From positions 1 through 29,596 of the IMG/VR virus record IMGVR_UViG_3300027791_000092: a DNA stretch of 29,596 nt. One strand, given 5' to 3'. The stretch comes from a virus. The stretch's first letter is position 1. Every line of letters starts with the position of its first letter. The position numbers were made by a program, and so were the translations under genes. Below, piece by piece: positions 17,862 to 24,158 of this stretch. The notes under the pieces are model-generated. The model had not been told where the DNA came from, made no database searches, and saw only the letters and a program-made list of their open reading frames with translations.

Positions 17862-18611
17862 TTACTCTCCAATAAAATCTTTAAGATTTTCAATTATAGT
17901 TACGCCAGACTCTCTGGCTTTGGTTGTTTTTGCTGATTCTACGCCGCTCTCGTTTACGAGTATAGTCACTTCTTTGGTCAGGGAGCCTACGACTCTGTAT
18001 CCTGCATCTGATAGTGCTGTTGTTGCGTCAGCTTTAGTTTTAAAACTCTTCAATCTACCACTTATACACACTACACCATTAACACTAACTAAGGATGATT
18101 TCTCTTCAAAAAGAAATGAGTGTGGTAATAAGCAATATACATCTACTGAATCTTCTATCCAATCCATCAAAGAGGCAGTCGCCTTTGGCCCAAGACCCGC
18201 TTTCTCGCACATTTCTACGTCTATTTCATCCATATTTTTACATACAGTAGAAAGTTTATCGGAAGCTGTCTTACCAATCAGGGGAATGCTCAGTGCTGGT
18301 AGTAATAGGTTTAGTGATGCTTTTTTAGAGTTTTCTATCTCGTTGTACAATTTCTCGGCCAGCTTTTCGGAGTTTAATGCAAGTGTGATATCTGCAACAG
18401 TTAAGTCATAGATATCTAACACATTAACAAGCTCTAGTTTAGCTACAGCAGCGGGCCCAAGACCTTTAATTTTAAGGGTCTTTGCAAAGTGTTCTACTTT
18501 CTTACTTGATTGGCTGCCACAAGAAACATTGCGGCAGTAAAGAAGAGAGTTACTCCACTCAAGATCGGAATCACAACTTGGGCAATTCGTGGGGGCTTGA
18601 ATCGAAAACAC
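17862..18611 (-). CDS. ligB: NAD-dependent DNA ligase, C-terminal subunit (zinc finger, HhH, BRCT)
   Basis: About 249 aa. It carries the part of bacterial LigA that follows the OB fold: a four-Cys zinc finger (C10, C13, C26, C31; CPSC and CRNVSC), helix-hairpin-helix repeats (KIKGLGPAAV, ALSIPLIGKTA, KAGLGPKA) and a BRCT domain (about 165-249). It would pair with the adenylation subunit encoded upstream, as in T5. I choose the GTG at 18611, which has AGAGGAG eight nt upstream; the ATG at 18638 lies three nt from a -10 box and so upstream of the predicted transcript start. The residues thus removed (MFNFRGVPL) belong to no ligase domain. Confidence 0.92.
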   Translation of the reverse strand: MFSIQAPTNCPSCDSDLEWSNSLLYCRNVSCGSQSSKKVEHFAKTLKIKGLGPAAVAKLELVNVLDIYDLTVADITLALNSEKLAEKLYNEIENSKKASLNLLLPALSIPLIGKTASDKLSTVCKNMDEIDVEMCEKAGLGPKATASLMDWIEDSVDVYCLLPHSFLFEEKSSLVSVNGVVCISGRLKSFKTKADATTALSDAGYRVVGSLTKEVTILVNESGVESAKTTKARESGVTIIENLKDFIGE

Positions 18612-18640
18612 TAATGGGACTCCTCTGAAATTGAACATAT

Positions 18641-18680
18641 ATTATACGAGATTTTAAGGTTTCTGTCAAGAACTATTTTT
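18641..18680 (-). promoter_or_regulatory. Near-consensus promoter between the two ligase genes
   Basis: Minus strand: TTGACA (18669-18664), 17 nt spacer, TATAAT (18646-18641), preceded by AAAAATAGTTC. From -35 to eight nt past -10 it matches the promoter at 8628 at 32 of 37 positions, including the ATATGTTC after the -10 box. Drives ligase C-terminal subunit and the repeated-HTH gene. Confidence 0.93.
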
Positions 18681-18698
18681 CCTGAGGTATAACTTAAA

Positions 18699-19616
18699 TT
18701 ATACACGGCGTACAATACGCGGTATAATTTCTCCACTACGAATAACTTCTACGTTACACCCGATCTCTAACTCTAGTTCTCGAATGTAATCTATATTATG
18801 TAGAGTGGCTCTAGCTACTTCTGCCTCACCTATAGTAACAGGCTCTAGAATTGCTACAGGGCTTACGACCCCGCTCTTACCTACTTGCCATGTTACATCT
18901 AGTAGTTTAGTTACTACTCCTTCCTTCTGCTCTTTCAAGGCAAAAGCACCTCGTGGGTGGTGAGCAGTATGTCCTAACTCTAGAAATTTAGTATTGTCGT
19001 CAATACGATACACAGCACCGTCCGTAGGGAAGGGACTTGAATCGAAGTGAGTAACAACATTCATTCCAAGATGACTCAAGGCACCCATAGTAGACATATA
19101 AGTCTCTAAGGTACTTGGGTACACATCGTAAGCTACAAACGTAAGATCTCTACTAGAGAAAATCGATAAGTCTTTCAAGTTCAAAGAACCTGAAGCGTAG
19201 TTACGAGAGTTAGGTATACTATTAGGAGCAACAACCTCTCCGGTAATCTGAGTAAAATGTCCGCCATTAATAACATTAGGTACTAATAGCTTCATCTTAT
19301 AAGTTATATCTCTGCCTACCTTACCATCACCGCGAGTTAAAGCCAACTCTAGGCGTCCATTAACATATAGCAAAGATACTGCTGCTCCATCGAGCTTGGG
19401 GGTACATACACAGTCGTTCACGTTTAACGGCGAATCTTCTATGTCGAAACATTTTTGGAGCGAGTACATTGGGTACAAGTGTGGCACACCGTCAGTAACA
19501 GTATGTCCTACATTGCTGTAGTTATACCTAGACGCTAGACTATCAAATTCATCATCTAATAGCATAGGAGTGCCTGCATAGTACAAACTACTTGCTTTGT
19601 CCAAAAAATTCTTCAT
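18699..19616 (-). CDS. ligA: NAD-dependent DNA ligase, N-terminal (adenylation + OB) subunit
   Basis: 305 aa. Seals nicks using NAD+. N-terminal Ia-like part (residues 1-30, LYYAGTPMLLDDEFDSL), then the nucleotidyltransferase domain with active-site K74 in TPKLDGAAVSL, TRGDGKVGRD, GEVV, NSRNYASGSLN, DGAVYR and FALK, and the start of the OB fold (WQVGKSGVVSPVAILEPV). It ends at EIIPRIVRRV, exactly before the zinc finger of normal LigA, which here is a separate gene. GAGGG lies just before the ATG. It has its own promoter. Confidence 0.95.
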   Translation of the reverse strand: MKNFLDKASSLYYAGTPMLLDDEFDSLASRYNYSNVGHTVTDGVPHLYPMYSLQKCFDIEDSPLNVNDCVCTPKLDGAAVSLLYVNGRLELALTRGDGKVGRDITYKMKLLVPNVINGGHFTQITGEVVAPNSIPNSRNYASGSLNLKDLSIFSSRDLTFVAYDVYPSTLETYMSTMGALSHLGMNVVTHFDSSPFPTDGAVYRIDDNTKFLELGHTAHHPRGAFALKEQKEGVVTKLLDVTWQVGKSGVVSPVAILEPVTIGEAEVARATLHNIDYIRELELEIGCNVEVIRSGEIIPRIVRRV

Positions 19617-19640
19617 ATTACCCTCAATTCAATATATACT

Positions 19641-19678
19641 ATTATACTAGAGAGAGCGACGAAAGTCAAAGGTTATTT
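19641..19678 (-). promoter_or_regulatory. Sigma70 promoter of the ligase N-terminal subunit
   Basis: Minus strand: TTGACT (19669-19664), 17 nt spacer, TATAAT (19646-19641), preceded by AAATAACC. The PC4-like gene's stop codon falls in the upstream box. Confidence 0.88.
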
Positions 19679-19972
19679 ATACATTTCGTCTAAATAATCT
19701 TTAAAGAACTCCTCTAGGATGTCCTTACTCTCTGCTAGGGATAATATTTCGATAAGGCCAGCAAACAGCTCTCTTGAATTACTTAAATCCAAGGGCATTG
19801 CTACACCTTCTCTTCCTGCTCTCCATTCTTCATCGAAGTCTAAAAAATACTTTCTCACATGCATATACTCTATGCCACGAAACGAATTAACTACAAGACG
19901 TACTTGTGTTTCTTTCGCTTCATCGTAATGAATAACCTTTTCATACTTAGAGGGGGCTTCGTGGAGTTCCAT
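19673..19972 (-). CDS. PC4/p15-like ssDNA-binding protein
   Basis: 99 aa. Residues 22-79 follow the PC4 core: beta-strand region TQVRLVVNSFRGIEYMHVRKYF, acidic turn DFDEEW, RAGREGVAMPL (the KGI/GI-type turn), then a helix. PC4 proteins are dimers that bind ssDNA or unwound duplex. T5 encodes a homolog linked to recombination-dependent replication, which fits the neighbours here. The extra C-terminal helix (75-99) is acidic. Preceded by the unknown gene ending 19975 and followed by the ligase promoter. Confidence 0.82.
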   Translation of the reverse strand: MELHEAPSKYEKVIHYDEAKETQVRLVVNSFRGIEYMHVRKYFLDFDEEWRAGREGVAMPLDLSNSRELFAGLIEILSLAESKDILEEFFKDYLDEMYK

Positions 19973-19974
19973 AG

Positions 19975-20241
19975 CTATACTCCATTCCGAAGTATAGTGG
20001 ACAGAGGCACTACGCTAGTAACGCTCTCAGGCTTTAGCAGTCTGTACGAATCTGTATCCCAACAAAAAAGCAAAAGAGTCCTGTCAGATTCTTTTGCCCG
20101 ATTAGTTTTTGTTTGAATATAGGGGGTACTAAAGTCAATCGTACAAACATTGTACTTTAGTTTCTTCGAGTTTTCACTTCTGTAGGTAATGATAGCATCA
20201 CCGAATTCCGTTACTAGCTTTGCTAAGTCCTCTTTCTTCAC
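19975..20241 (-). CDS. Hypothetical phage protein upstream of the PC4-like gene
   Basis: 88 aa, not recognised. Compact, mixed alpha/beta look, with the distinctive phrase LLLFCWDTDSYRLLKPESV (57-75); no membrane segment or catalytic motif. GTG start with AAGGAG five nt upstream. Only 2 nt separate it from the PC4-like gene, so the two are co-translated and may act together. No promoter of its own is visible; a terminator and a perfect 7-bp hairpin lie upstream. Confidence 0.78.
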   Translation of the reverse strand: MKKEDLAKLVTEFGDAIITYRSENSKKLKYNVCTIDFSTPYIQTKTNRAKESDRTLLLFCWDTDSYRLLKPESVTSVVPLSTILRNGV

Positions 20242-20263
20242 AATTACTCCTTAGTAGTAGGTT

Positions 20264-20281
20264 AGCAAAATTTATTTTGCT
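20264..20281. other. Perfect hairpin in the leader of the 88-aa gene
   Basis: AGCAAAA (20264-20270) pairs with TTTTGCT (20275-20281) around TTTA. It lies about 25 nt upstream of the GTG start and 25 nt after the terminator stem. It could protect or reshape the processed or read-through RNA, or serve as a protein-binding palindrome in DNA. Confidence 0.55.
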
Positions 20282-20299
20282 GCATTACTCTCTAAGAGA

Positions 20300-20320
20300 A
20301 AAGGTGGCCCCGAAGGGCCA
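20300..20320 (-). terminator. Terminator with TTCG tetraloop
   Basis: On the minus strand TGGCCC-TTCG-GGGCCA (20320-20305) is followed by CCTTTTCTC. A six-bp GC stem on a very stable tetraloop lies 9 nt after the stop codon of the HTH gene. The U-tract is interrupted, so termination may be partial, allowing transcription of the two genes downstream. Confidence 0.8.
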
Positions 20321-20328
20321 TGAAAGAT

Positions 20329-20784
20329 TTAGTCCTCTGCGTCAGCGGCAGATAGTACACCTGCGAAGTAAACGGCTGCTTTACCAGTCAACTTAGAAAT
20401 TACGTCTTCGTCAACTGCCTTACCCATATCTACGATAATGGCTGTAAGTGCGTCTTGTGCTGCTTGCTTTGATACTCGTGTGCCGCCTGTTGAACCACTA
20501 GAAGTAGTACTACTTCCGCTTGCTGCAGGGGTCTTTTTGATGTAAACACCAGCTTTGCTAAGTACCATACGAACTCCGTTGGGAGACTCGTCATGTTCCT
20601 CAGCGATATCTTTTACGATTTCCATTGATGTTTCGGGGGTAGGGTTTGCGTTCTCGTATGCTTCGATTACCGCTGCTTTCTTATCGTCGTCCCAAGCCAT
20701 GTTTCTTTTCCTTTTAATAGGGTGGTTTAATCCTGGGCAGGTACCCAGTACTTCTCGTTGTTGTGCGTAAAATCGGTCGCCCAT
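20329..20784 (-). CDS. HTH DNA-binding protein with two good in-frame starts
   Basis: 151 aa from ATG 20784 (AGAGGA upstream), or 123 aa from ATG 20700 (AAAGGA eight nt upstream). Residues about 30-83 form a Myb/SANT-like HTH: AWDDDKKAAVIEAY, then SPNGVRMVLSKAGVYIKK. A Ser/Thr/Gly/Ala linker (about 85-105) leads to a helical Ala-rich C-terminus. The 28 extra residues contain Cys16 and a basic end (IKRKRN). No exact function known; a small regulator or nucleoid-like protein is plausible. Driven by the promoter at 20810 and closed by a terminator, so it forms a nearly single-gene unit, consistent with high expression. Confidence 0.82.
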   Translation of the reverse strand: MGDRFYAQQREVLGTCPGLNHPIKRKRNMAWDDDKKAAVIEAYENANPTPETSMEIVKDIAEEHDESPNGVRMVLSKAGVYIKKTPAASGSSTTSSGSTGGTRVSKQAAQDALTAIIVDMGKAVDEDVISKLTGKAAVYFAGVLSAADAED

Positions 20785-20809
20785 TGGTTTCCTCTCTTTA
20801 TTGACAACT

Positions 20810-20848
20810 ATTATAATTCAATTTAACATTCCTGTCAAGAATTTTTTT
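20810..20848 (-). promoter_or_regulatory. Near-consensus promoter whose -35 contains the upstream stop codon
   Basis: Minus strand: TTGACA (20838-20833), 17 nt spacer, TATAAT (20815-20810), A-rich AAAAAAATTC upstream. The TGA stop of the ParB-like gene is the TGA of the -35 hexamer. Confidence 0.92.
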
Positions 20849-21248
20849 CTACTAAGTCATTAATACTGTACGGCATAACACGCACATTTATATGAAAATG
20901 ATCTAAAATTCTATAAGCGTCATACCTATGATGCCCGTTAATAATGTAACCATCCATGTCTACTGTAATAGGTTTAAGAACTCCTGCTTCTATCTTGCTA
21001 ATTTTTCTCAGCAACTTCTCTACGCTTCTTCCGCGCTGAACAGACCTGATCTGTATTATAGACAAAACAGTAGTAGGAATATCACTGTCATCCACGGCAG
21101 GAGGCGCAAGGCCTCCGGTAGGGATAGGGTCATGACGCTTATCTATGTAGCTATCGCCTTCTTGCTCATACCCCATCCATCGCATCCGTGGATGCACCAG
21201 ACTATCCAAGTTCGGCGTCCAATCTTCTATAAAAAGATATGTACTCAC
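20835..21248 (-). CDS. ParB/Srx-fold protein
   Basis: 137 aa. The C-terminal half has the ParB-like signature: SVEKLLRKISKIEAG, PITVDMDGYIINGHHRYDAYRIL (NGHHRYDA at 104-111), as in ParB N-terminal and sulfiredoxin-like folds, which bind CTP/ATP or act as nucleases or modulators. No DNA-binding HTH follows, so it is not a plasmid-type ParB. GTG start without a good site of its own; it lies inside a 36-aa ORF read just upstream, so coupled translation is likely. In phages such proteins are frequent but mostly uncharacterised. Confidence 0.8.
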   Translation of the reverse strand: MSTYLFIEDWTPNLDSLVHPRMRWMGYEQEGDSYIDKRHDPIPTGGLAPPAVDDSDIPTTVLSIIQIRSVQRGRSVEKLLRKISKIEAGVLKPITVDMDGYIINGHHRYDAYRILDHFHINVRVMPYSINDLVEKNS

Positions 21249-21312
21249 TCCATCTAAAATAGTCTCTTCTTAGATAACAGTAGAACTGTCCTATATACTT
21301 TTCACTATCCAT
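21202..21312 (-). CDS. Small ORF, 36 aa, overlapping ParB-like start
   Basis: ATG with an excellent GGAG site five nt upstream. The peptide is rich in Tyr, Arg and Asp (MDSEKYIGQFYCYLRRDY...). It overlaps the first 47 nt of the ParB-like gene in another frame and would deliver ribosomes to its weak GTG. It may be a real peptide or a translational coupler. Not recognised. Confidence 0.5.
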   Translation of the reverse strand: MDSEKYIGQFYCYLRRDYFRWSEYISFYRRLDAELG

Positions 21313-21538
21313 TGTATCTCCTCTGCCATCGGCAAATTGTATTTGTGCGAATATCTTCCCACTTTTCATTTTCTATATCCCAAACTACTATTGTATCCGA
21401 GACATCGTATTGTTTAATTTTTTTATCTCCTGCAAGAGTGAACCACCCCTCAAGAGTTCTACCACTGTTTACACTCATGTACTCTATGAAACAGTCTTCC
21501 TGATAGAGACACTCTAGAACATTGTCTGTGAAGTCCAT
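21305..21538 (-). CDS. Hypothetical protein
   Basis: 77 aa from ATG 21538; an open frame extends to TTG 21583, but the ATG lies two nt after the TAG of the preceding small membrane gene, which favours re-initiation there. Not recognised. Contains WFTLAGDKKIKQYDVSDTIVVWDIE, which suggests a small beta-barrel or SH3-like fold. No membrane segment or catalytic motif seen. Confidence 0.65.
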   Translation of the reverse strand: MDFTDNVLECLYQEDCFIEYMSVNSGRTLEGWFTLAGDKKIKQYDVSDTIVVWDIENEKWEDIRTNTICRWQRRYNG

Positions 21539-21540
21539 AT

Positions 21541-21699
21541 CTACCACCCATGCACGATGTTTGCCATAATCATACAAGCACAAAAAACATTTATAAGAAC
21601 TATTCCTGTGCGTAGTATAGCTATAATATTATCTTGCTCTCTGGTTGTCTCATCATCGAAAGAACCAATTGTGTATTTCCATATATCCCACCAACTCAT
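21541..21699 (-). CDS. Small single-pass membrane protein, 52 aa
   Basis: The ATG overlaps the TGA of the 227-aa gene (ATGA), a typical coupled start. An N-terminal polar part (MSWWDIWKYTIGSFDDE) is followed by one membrane span at about residues 27-49 (IIAILRTGIVLINVFCACMI). Not recognised. The next gene begins two nt after its stop. Confidence 0.6.
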   Translation of the reverse strand: MSWWDIWKYTIGSFDDETTREQDNIIAILRTGIVLINVFCACMIMANIVHGW

Positions 21700-22379
21700 A
21701 CCTTCTGTAAGTCAACACCGTACTCTTGCAAATGTTCTAGTTTTCCTAAATCATATGCAGGGGAGTAGGCGTTGAATCCTCCAACTTCTGTATTAGAATA
21801 TGAACTTTCACTGGAGTCTACTTTCTCAGGTATATAAATCTGATAGCAGGGAACCCCATAAAGAGCTATGTATTTAGCGTCGTCTAAGCGCGCTTTGATT
21901 TCAGCAGGTGCGTGATGTGCAGCAGACCATACTATCTCTTTCTCTATGAACTCTTCAGCCACACAGCTTTCTGGTAAGTAAGCATTCTGTGCTCTGTCTT
22001 CAGCAGAGGCTGGTCGCTGTGGTACTCCAATGCGTTCTAGTAGGGCTTTTACGAACGAGGCTGATCTATACAGACCTTTAGAAATGTCACTTACAGTATC
22101 GCCTTGTAGATAAAAGGTAATTGCCTCTTTAATCTCACCAGCAGTAGCTGCTTTTCCTTTGTTTATAGACTTTCTTCTTAGTTCGTAGGTCTTACGTTCC
22201 TCATAGTCCGCCAGAACTTTTGTCAACCTGGCAGTATTGTATGCTATATTCAGTATCTCGCAACCCTCTTTCTTCGTAATAGCTTTTACTGTAGAGGATG
22301 TCGGATTCAAAAGAGCTATCACTCGCTCTATGTTTACATCCGTCAGGTTCTCGTAGCTCTTTTTCTTTACTCTTGCCAT
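21696..22379 (-). CDS. Predicted HTH DNA-binding phage protein
   Basis: 227 aa. Basic N-terminus (MARVKKKSY), a first helical HTH-like region (about 15-60, KKEGCEILNIAYNTARL) and a second (about 80-121, EAITFYLQGDTVSDISKGLYRSASFVKALLERIGVP), each similar to DNA-binding HTH units. The C-terminal 100 residues are less ordered and end in a Tyr/Glu-rich tail. The gene's first 179 nt overlap the C-terminal reading of the upstream dATP/dGTP diphosphohydrolase-like gene. No clear ribosome binding site close to its ATG, so coupling is likely. Probably a regulator; target unknown. Confidence 0.75.
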   Translation of the reverse strand: MARVKKKSYENLTDVNIERVIALLNPTSSTVKAITKKEGCEILNIAYNTARLTKVLADYEERKTYELRRKSINKGKAATAGEIKEAITFYLQGDTVSDISKGLYRSASFVKALLERIGVPQRPASAEDRAQNAYLPESCVAEEFIEKEIVWSAAHHAPAEIKARLDDAKYIALYGVPCYQIYIPEKVDSSESSYSNTEVGGFNAYSPAYDLGKLEHLQEYGVDLQKV

Positions 22380-22656
22380 TTTCTAACTCAATCTCCAACT
22401 TAAATAATAGACAACACACTGCGTGTGCTAAGTGAGACAGCCCACTTTCTGGGTCTATCTCTTCGTCATCTATGTGTGCGAATATGTGCCGAAGTGCACC
22501 GGAACTATATCTACTCTGTAGATTGTCCAGCTTTCTCCAATTCTCTTCGTCGTACTTCTGTGCTCCGAAGGTTAATACTTTAGCTACTTCTGTTAGTGCT
22601 TTCGGAGGGAGCAAATGCATTTTTGGCTTCTCTCCATCATATTTTATACCTTCCAT
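22201..22656 (-). CDS. dATP/dGTP diphosphohydrolase-like protein (DUF5664 type) with out-of-frame tail
   Basis: 151 aa from ATG 22656, two nt after the glutaredoxin stop. Residues about 4-90 match the family seen in phages that trim dATP/dGTP: KYDGEKPKMHLLPPKALTEV, VLTFGAQKYDEENWRKL, RYSSGALRHIFAH, DPESGLSHLAHAVCCLLF. The family normally ends near here; the last 60 residues run through the start of the downstream gene in another frame and look like non-domain sequence. It would adjust purine dNTP pools. An AGAGGGG site lies 11 nt upstream. A TTGACA/TAGAAT pair with 17-nt spacing overlaps the start, but this may be chance. Confidence 0.8.
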   Translation of the reverse strand: MEGIKYDGEKPKMHLLPPKALTEVAKVLTFGAQKYDEENWRKLDNLQSRYSSGALRHIFAHIDDEEIDPESGLSHLAHAVCCLLFKLEIELENGKSKEKELREPDGCKHRASDSSFESDILYSKSYYEERGLRDTEYSIQYCQVDKSSGGL

Positions 22657-22657
22657 T

Positions 22658-22906
22658 CTACAGCAATCCCCTCTGTTTGTCAAACGATTTTTGAAGATCA
22701 CTATAGCCTCCAATAGAATAATCGTACAAAAAAATCTGCGGATACGTTGTAAACTTGACTTTTTCCCACAGCTCATCCATCGTGTAATCACTATCTAACT
22801 GTAAGTATGTAAACTCTACACCCTCACTTTTGAGTAAGCGCCTTGCTTTATCACAAAAGATACAGTCCTGTTTTCCATAAATAACATACGGTTTAACTAC
22901 TTTCAT
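22658..22906 (-). CDS. Glutaredoxin
   Basis: 82 aa, normal size. Thiol reductant; active site C15-I-F-C18 (CIFC in place of the common CPYC), cis-proline in TYPQIF and the GGYSDL glutathione-binding loop. Likely electron donor to the phage ribonucleotide reductase (nrdA C-terminal CLAC). The start overlaps the ThyX stop (ATGA). Confidence 0.93.
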   Translation of the reverse strand: MKVVKPYVIYGKQDCIFCDKARRLLKSEGVEFTYLQLDSDYTMDELWEKVKFTTYPQIFLYDYSIGGYSDLQKSFDKQRGLL

Positions 22907-23541
22907 TTTTCTACAAATTCCTCGATCATAGGAAATATGGGTTTCAGGGCTTCAACACATTCTAGAGCGATAGTTTGGTGTTCTAGTTGTGTGCCGTTCC
23001 CGCTACGCAGTTGAATGAAATGTACCCAGCTACGAATTGTTCCTGCCATATATAATCGTGATGGAGTGATACCTTCTGGTAAGACTGCCCGCGCTTGTTC
23101 TTTTGCGATACCGTTCTTCAACGCCCAGTTGTAAGCTGTCATAGAGGCGTGCCAAGCATTTCTCTGCTTAGTTAGCCATTCTAGATGTATGGGGCCGTCC
23201 TCTAGTCGTACAGAATTCTGTCGATTCTTAGGATCTTGTCCTCTAGCTTCTCTGAAGGCAGGTATTGGTAGTTCGTCTACTGTTGCATAACGCTGACTAA
23301 ACTCTTGAAAAGAAAAGGATCTATGACGCAGTATCTGTCTAGCAATATCTCTGGTGGTGTCTATTTCCATTGTTACAGATACCATCTCTAAAGGAGACCA
23401 GTGTCCGTGTTTAATGAGGTATCGTACTAATTTTTCTGCGGTTTCTTCATTGTTTTGGTTTGAAGGGTTGGACACCCTTGCTGCGAATGCTATATCATTT
23501 AATACATCATCGCTTGACTTACTAACTATTCTAACTGCCAC
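22903..23541 (-). CDS. thyX: Flavin-dependent thymidylate synthase
   Basis: 212 aa. Makes dTMP from dUMP using methylene-THF, FAD and NADPH. ThyX signature RHRSFSFQEFSQRY (72-85; RHRxxS) is intact; substrate-binding SGNGTQLEHQTIALECVEAL near the C-terminus carries the conserved Gln-x-x-His/Ala pattern. GTG start overlapping the previous stop (TAGTG). It works with the SHMT at 9952, which regenerates methylene-THF. Confidence 0.97.
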   Translation of the reverse strand: MAVRIVSKSSDDVLNDIAFAARVSNPSNQNNEETAEKLVRYLIKHGHWSPLEMVSVTMEIDTTRDIARQILRHRSFSFQEFSQRYATVDELPIPAFREARGQDPKNRQNSVRLEDGPIHLEWLTKQRNAWHASMTAYNWALKNGIAKEQARAVLPEGITPSRLYMAGTIRSWVHFIQLRSGNGTQLEHQTIALECVEALKPIFPMIEEFVEK

Positions 23542-24110
23542 TATCTTGTAATCCTTTCGTTGTAATCTGCTTCGTTTTCATCCCACCACTCTGGCTTATC
23601 CCTGTACTTCCAGCTGGCAAAGGTTGCTTTGTCTTTGTGGTAGAAGGCTCTGTAACTAGCAATGGGCTTGTCTGATTTGAGTTCATCGGGCATAGCCTGT
23701 GCAAAGGTAGTGAGACCGGTACTGGGTAAGCTGATATCAGGTAGCTGGAGTATAACTTCATGCACTGACTTATGTTCTTTACCGTAGCGATATCTGTACT
23801 CGTCGTTGAGCGCAAGACCGTAGCAGAATAACCACTCGTAGTTCTGCTGGGACTCTCTTGCCCATATAGTACAGGGGTGATTGTACATAGTGGGAAGATA
23901 AGGAAAGTCCCTAACAGGATTTTTCTTTGCTTCTTTAACAACTGCCCATTCCTCTCTAGTAAGTTTTTGTGGTACATAGCCAAGGTACTTATCTATCCAG
24001 TGATTAGTACATAGCATCTGTGCTGCCTCTAGGGGCATCTTTACAATATGCTTGTCAACGTGATATTCAGCACACTTGTCTAAATCTTCATCTAATATAA
24101 AAATATTCAT
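23541..24110 (-). CDS. Phage protein of the pyrimidine-dimer-glycosylase-like type (tentative); leaderless start
   Basis: 189 aa. The opening MNIFILDEDLDKCAEYHVDK, followed by HIVKMPLEAAQMLC, NHPCTIWARESQQNYEWL and YRYGKEHKSV, belongs to a family widespread in phages that is often labelled pyrimidine dimer DNA glycosylase. It has no visible likeness to T4 DenV, and the enzymatic role is unproven. The ATG at 24110 is seven nt after a -10 box, so the transcript probably starts at or just before the AUG and is leaderless. First gene of the ThyX operon. Confidence 0.7.
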   Translation of the reverse strand: MNIFILDEDLDKCAEYHVDKHIVKMPLEAAQMLCTNHWIDKYLGYVPQKLTREEWAVVKEAKKNPVRDFPYLPTMYNHPCTIWARESQQNYEWLFCYGLALNDEYRYRYGKEHKSVHEVILQLPDISLPSTGLTTFAQAMPDELKSDKPIASYRAFYHKDKATFASWKYRDKPEWWDENEADYNERITR

Positions 24111-24117
24111 AGTGTGT

Positions 24118-24158
24118 ATTATGACACCTTATTATTAATTTGTCAAGAATAATTTTAT
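24118..24158 (-). promoter_or_regulatory. Sigma70 promoter for the ThyX operon, giving a leaderless mRNA
   Basis: Minus strand: TTGACA (24146-24141), 17 nt spacer, CATAAT (24123-24118), preceded by AAAATTATTC. Seven nt separate the -10 box from the ATG at 24110. Confidence 0.88.

Noticed and set aside
22657-22791. Longer N-terminus of the diphosphohydrolase-like ORF (from 22791)
   Set aside because: These 45 codons lie within glutaredoxin in another frame; the family start is at ATG 22656 directly after the glutaredoxin stop.
23531-23983. 150-aa minus-strand ORF in another frame of the 23541-24110 gene
   Set aside because: Low-complexity Ser/Thr/Pro translation inside a gene with a family-like N-terminus; no start signal.
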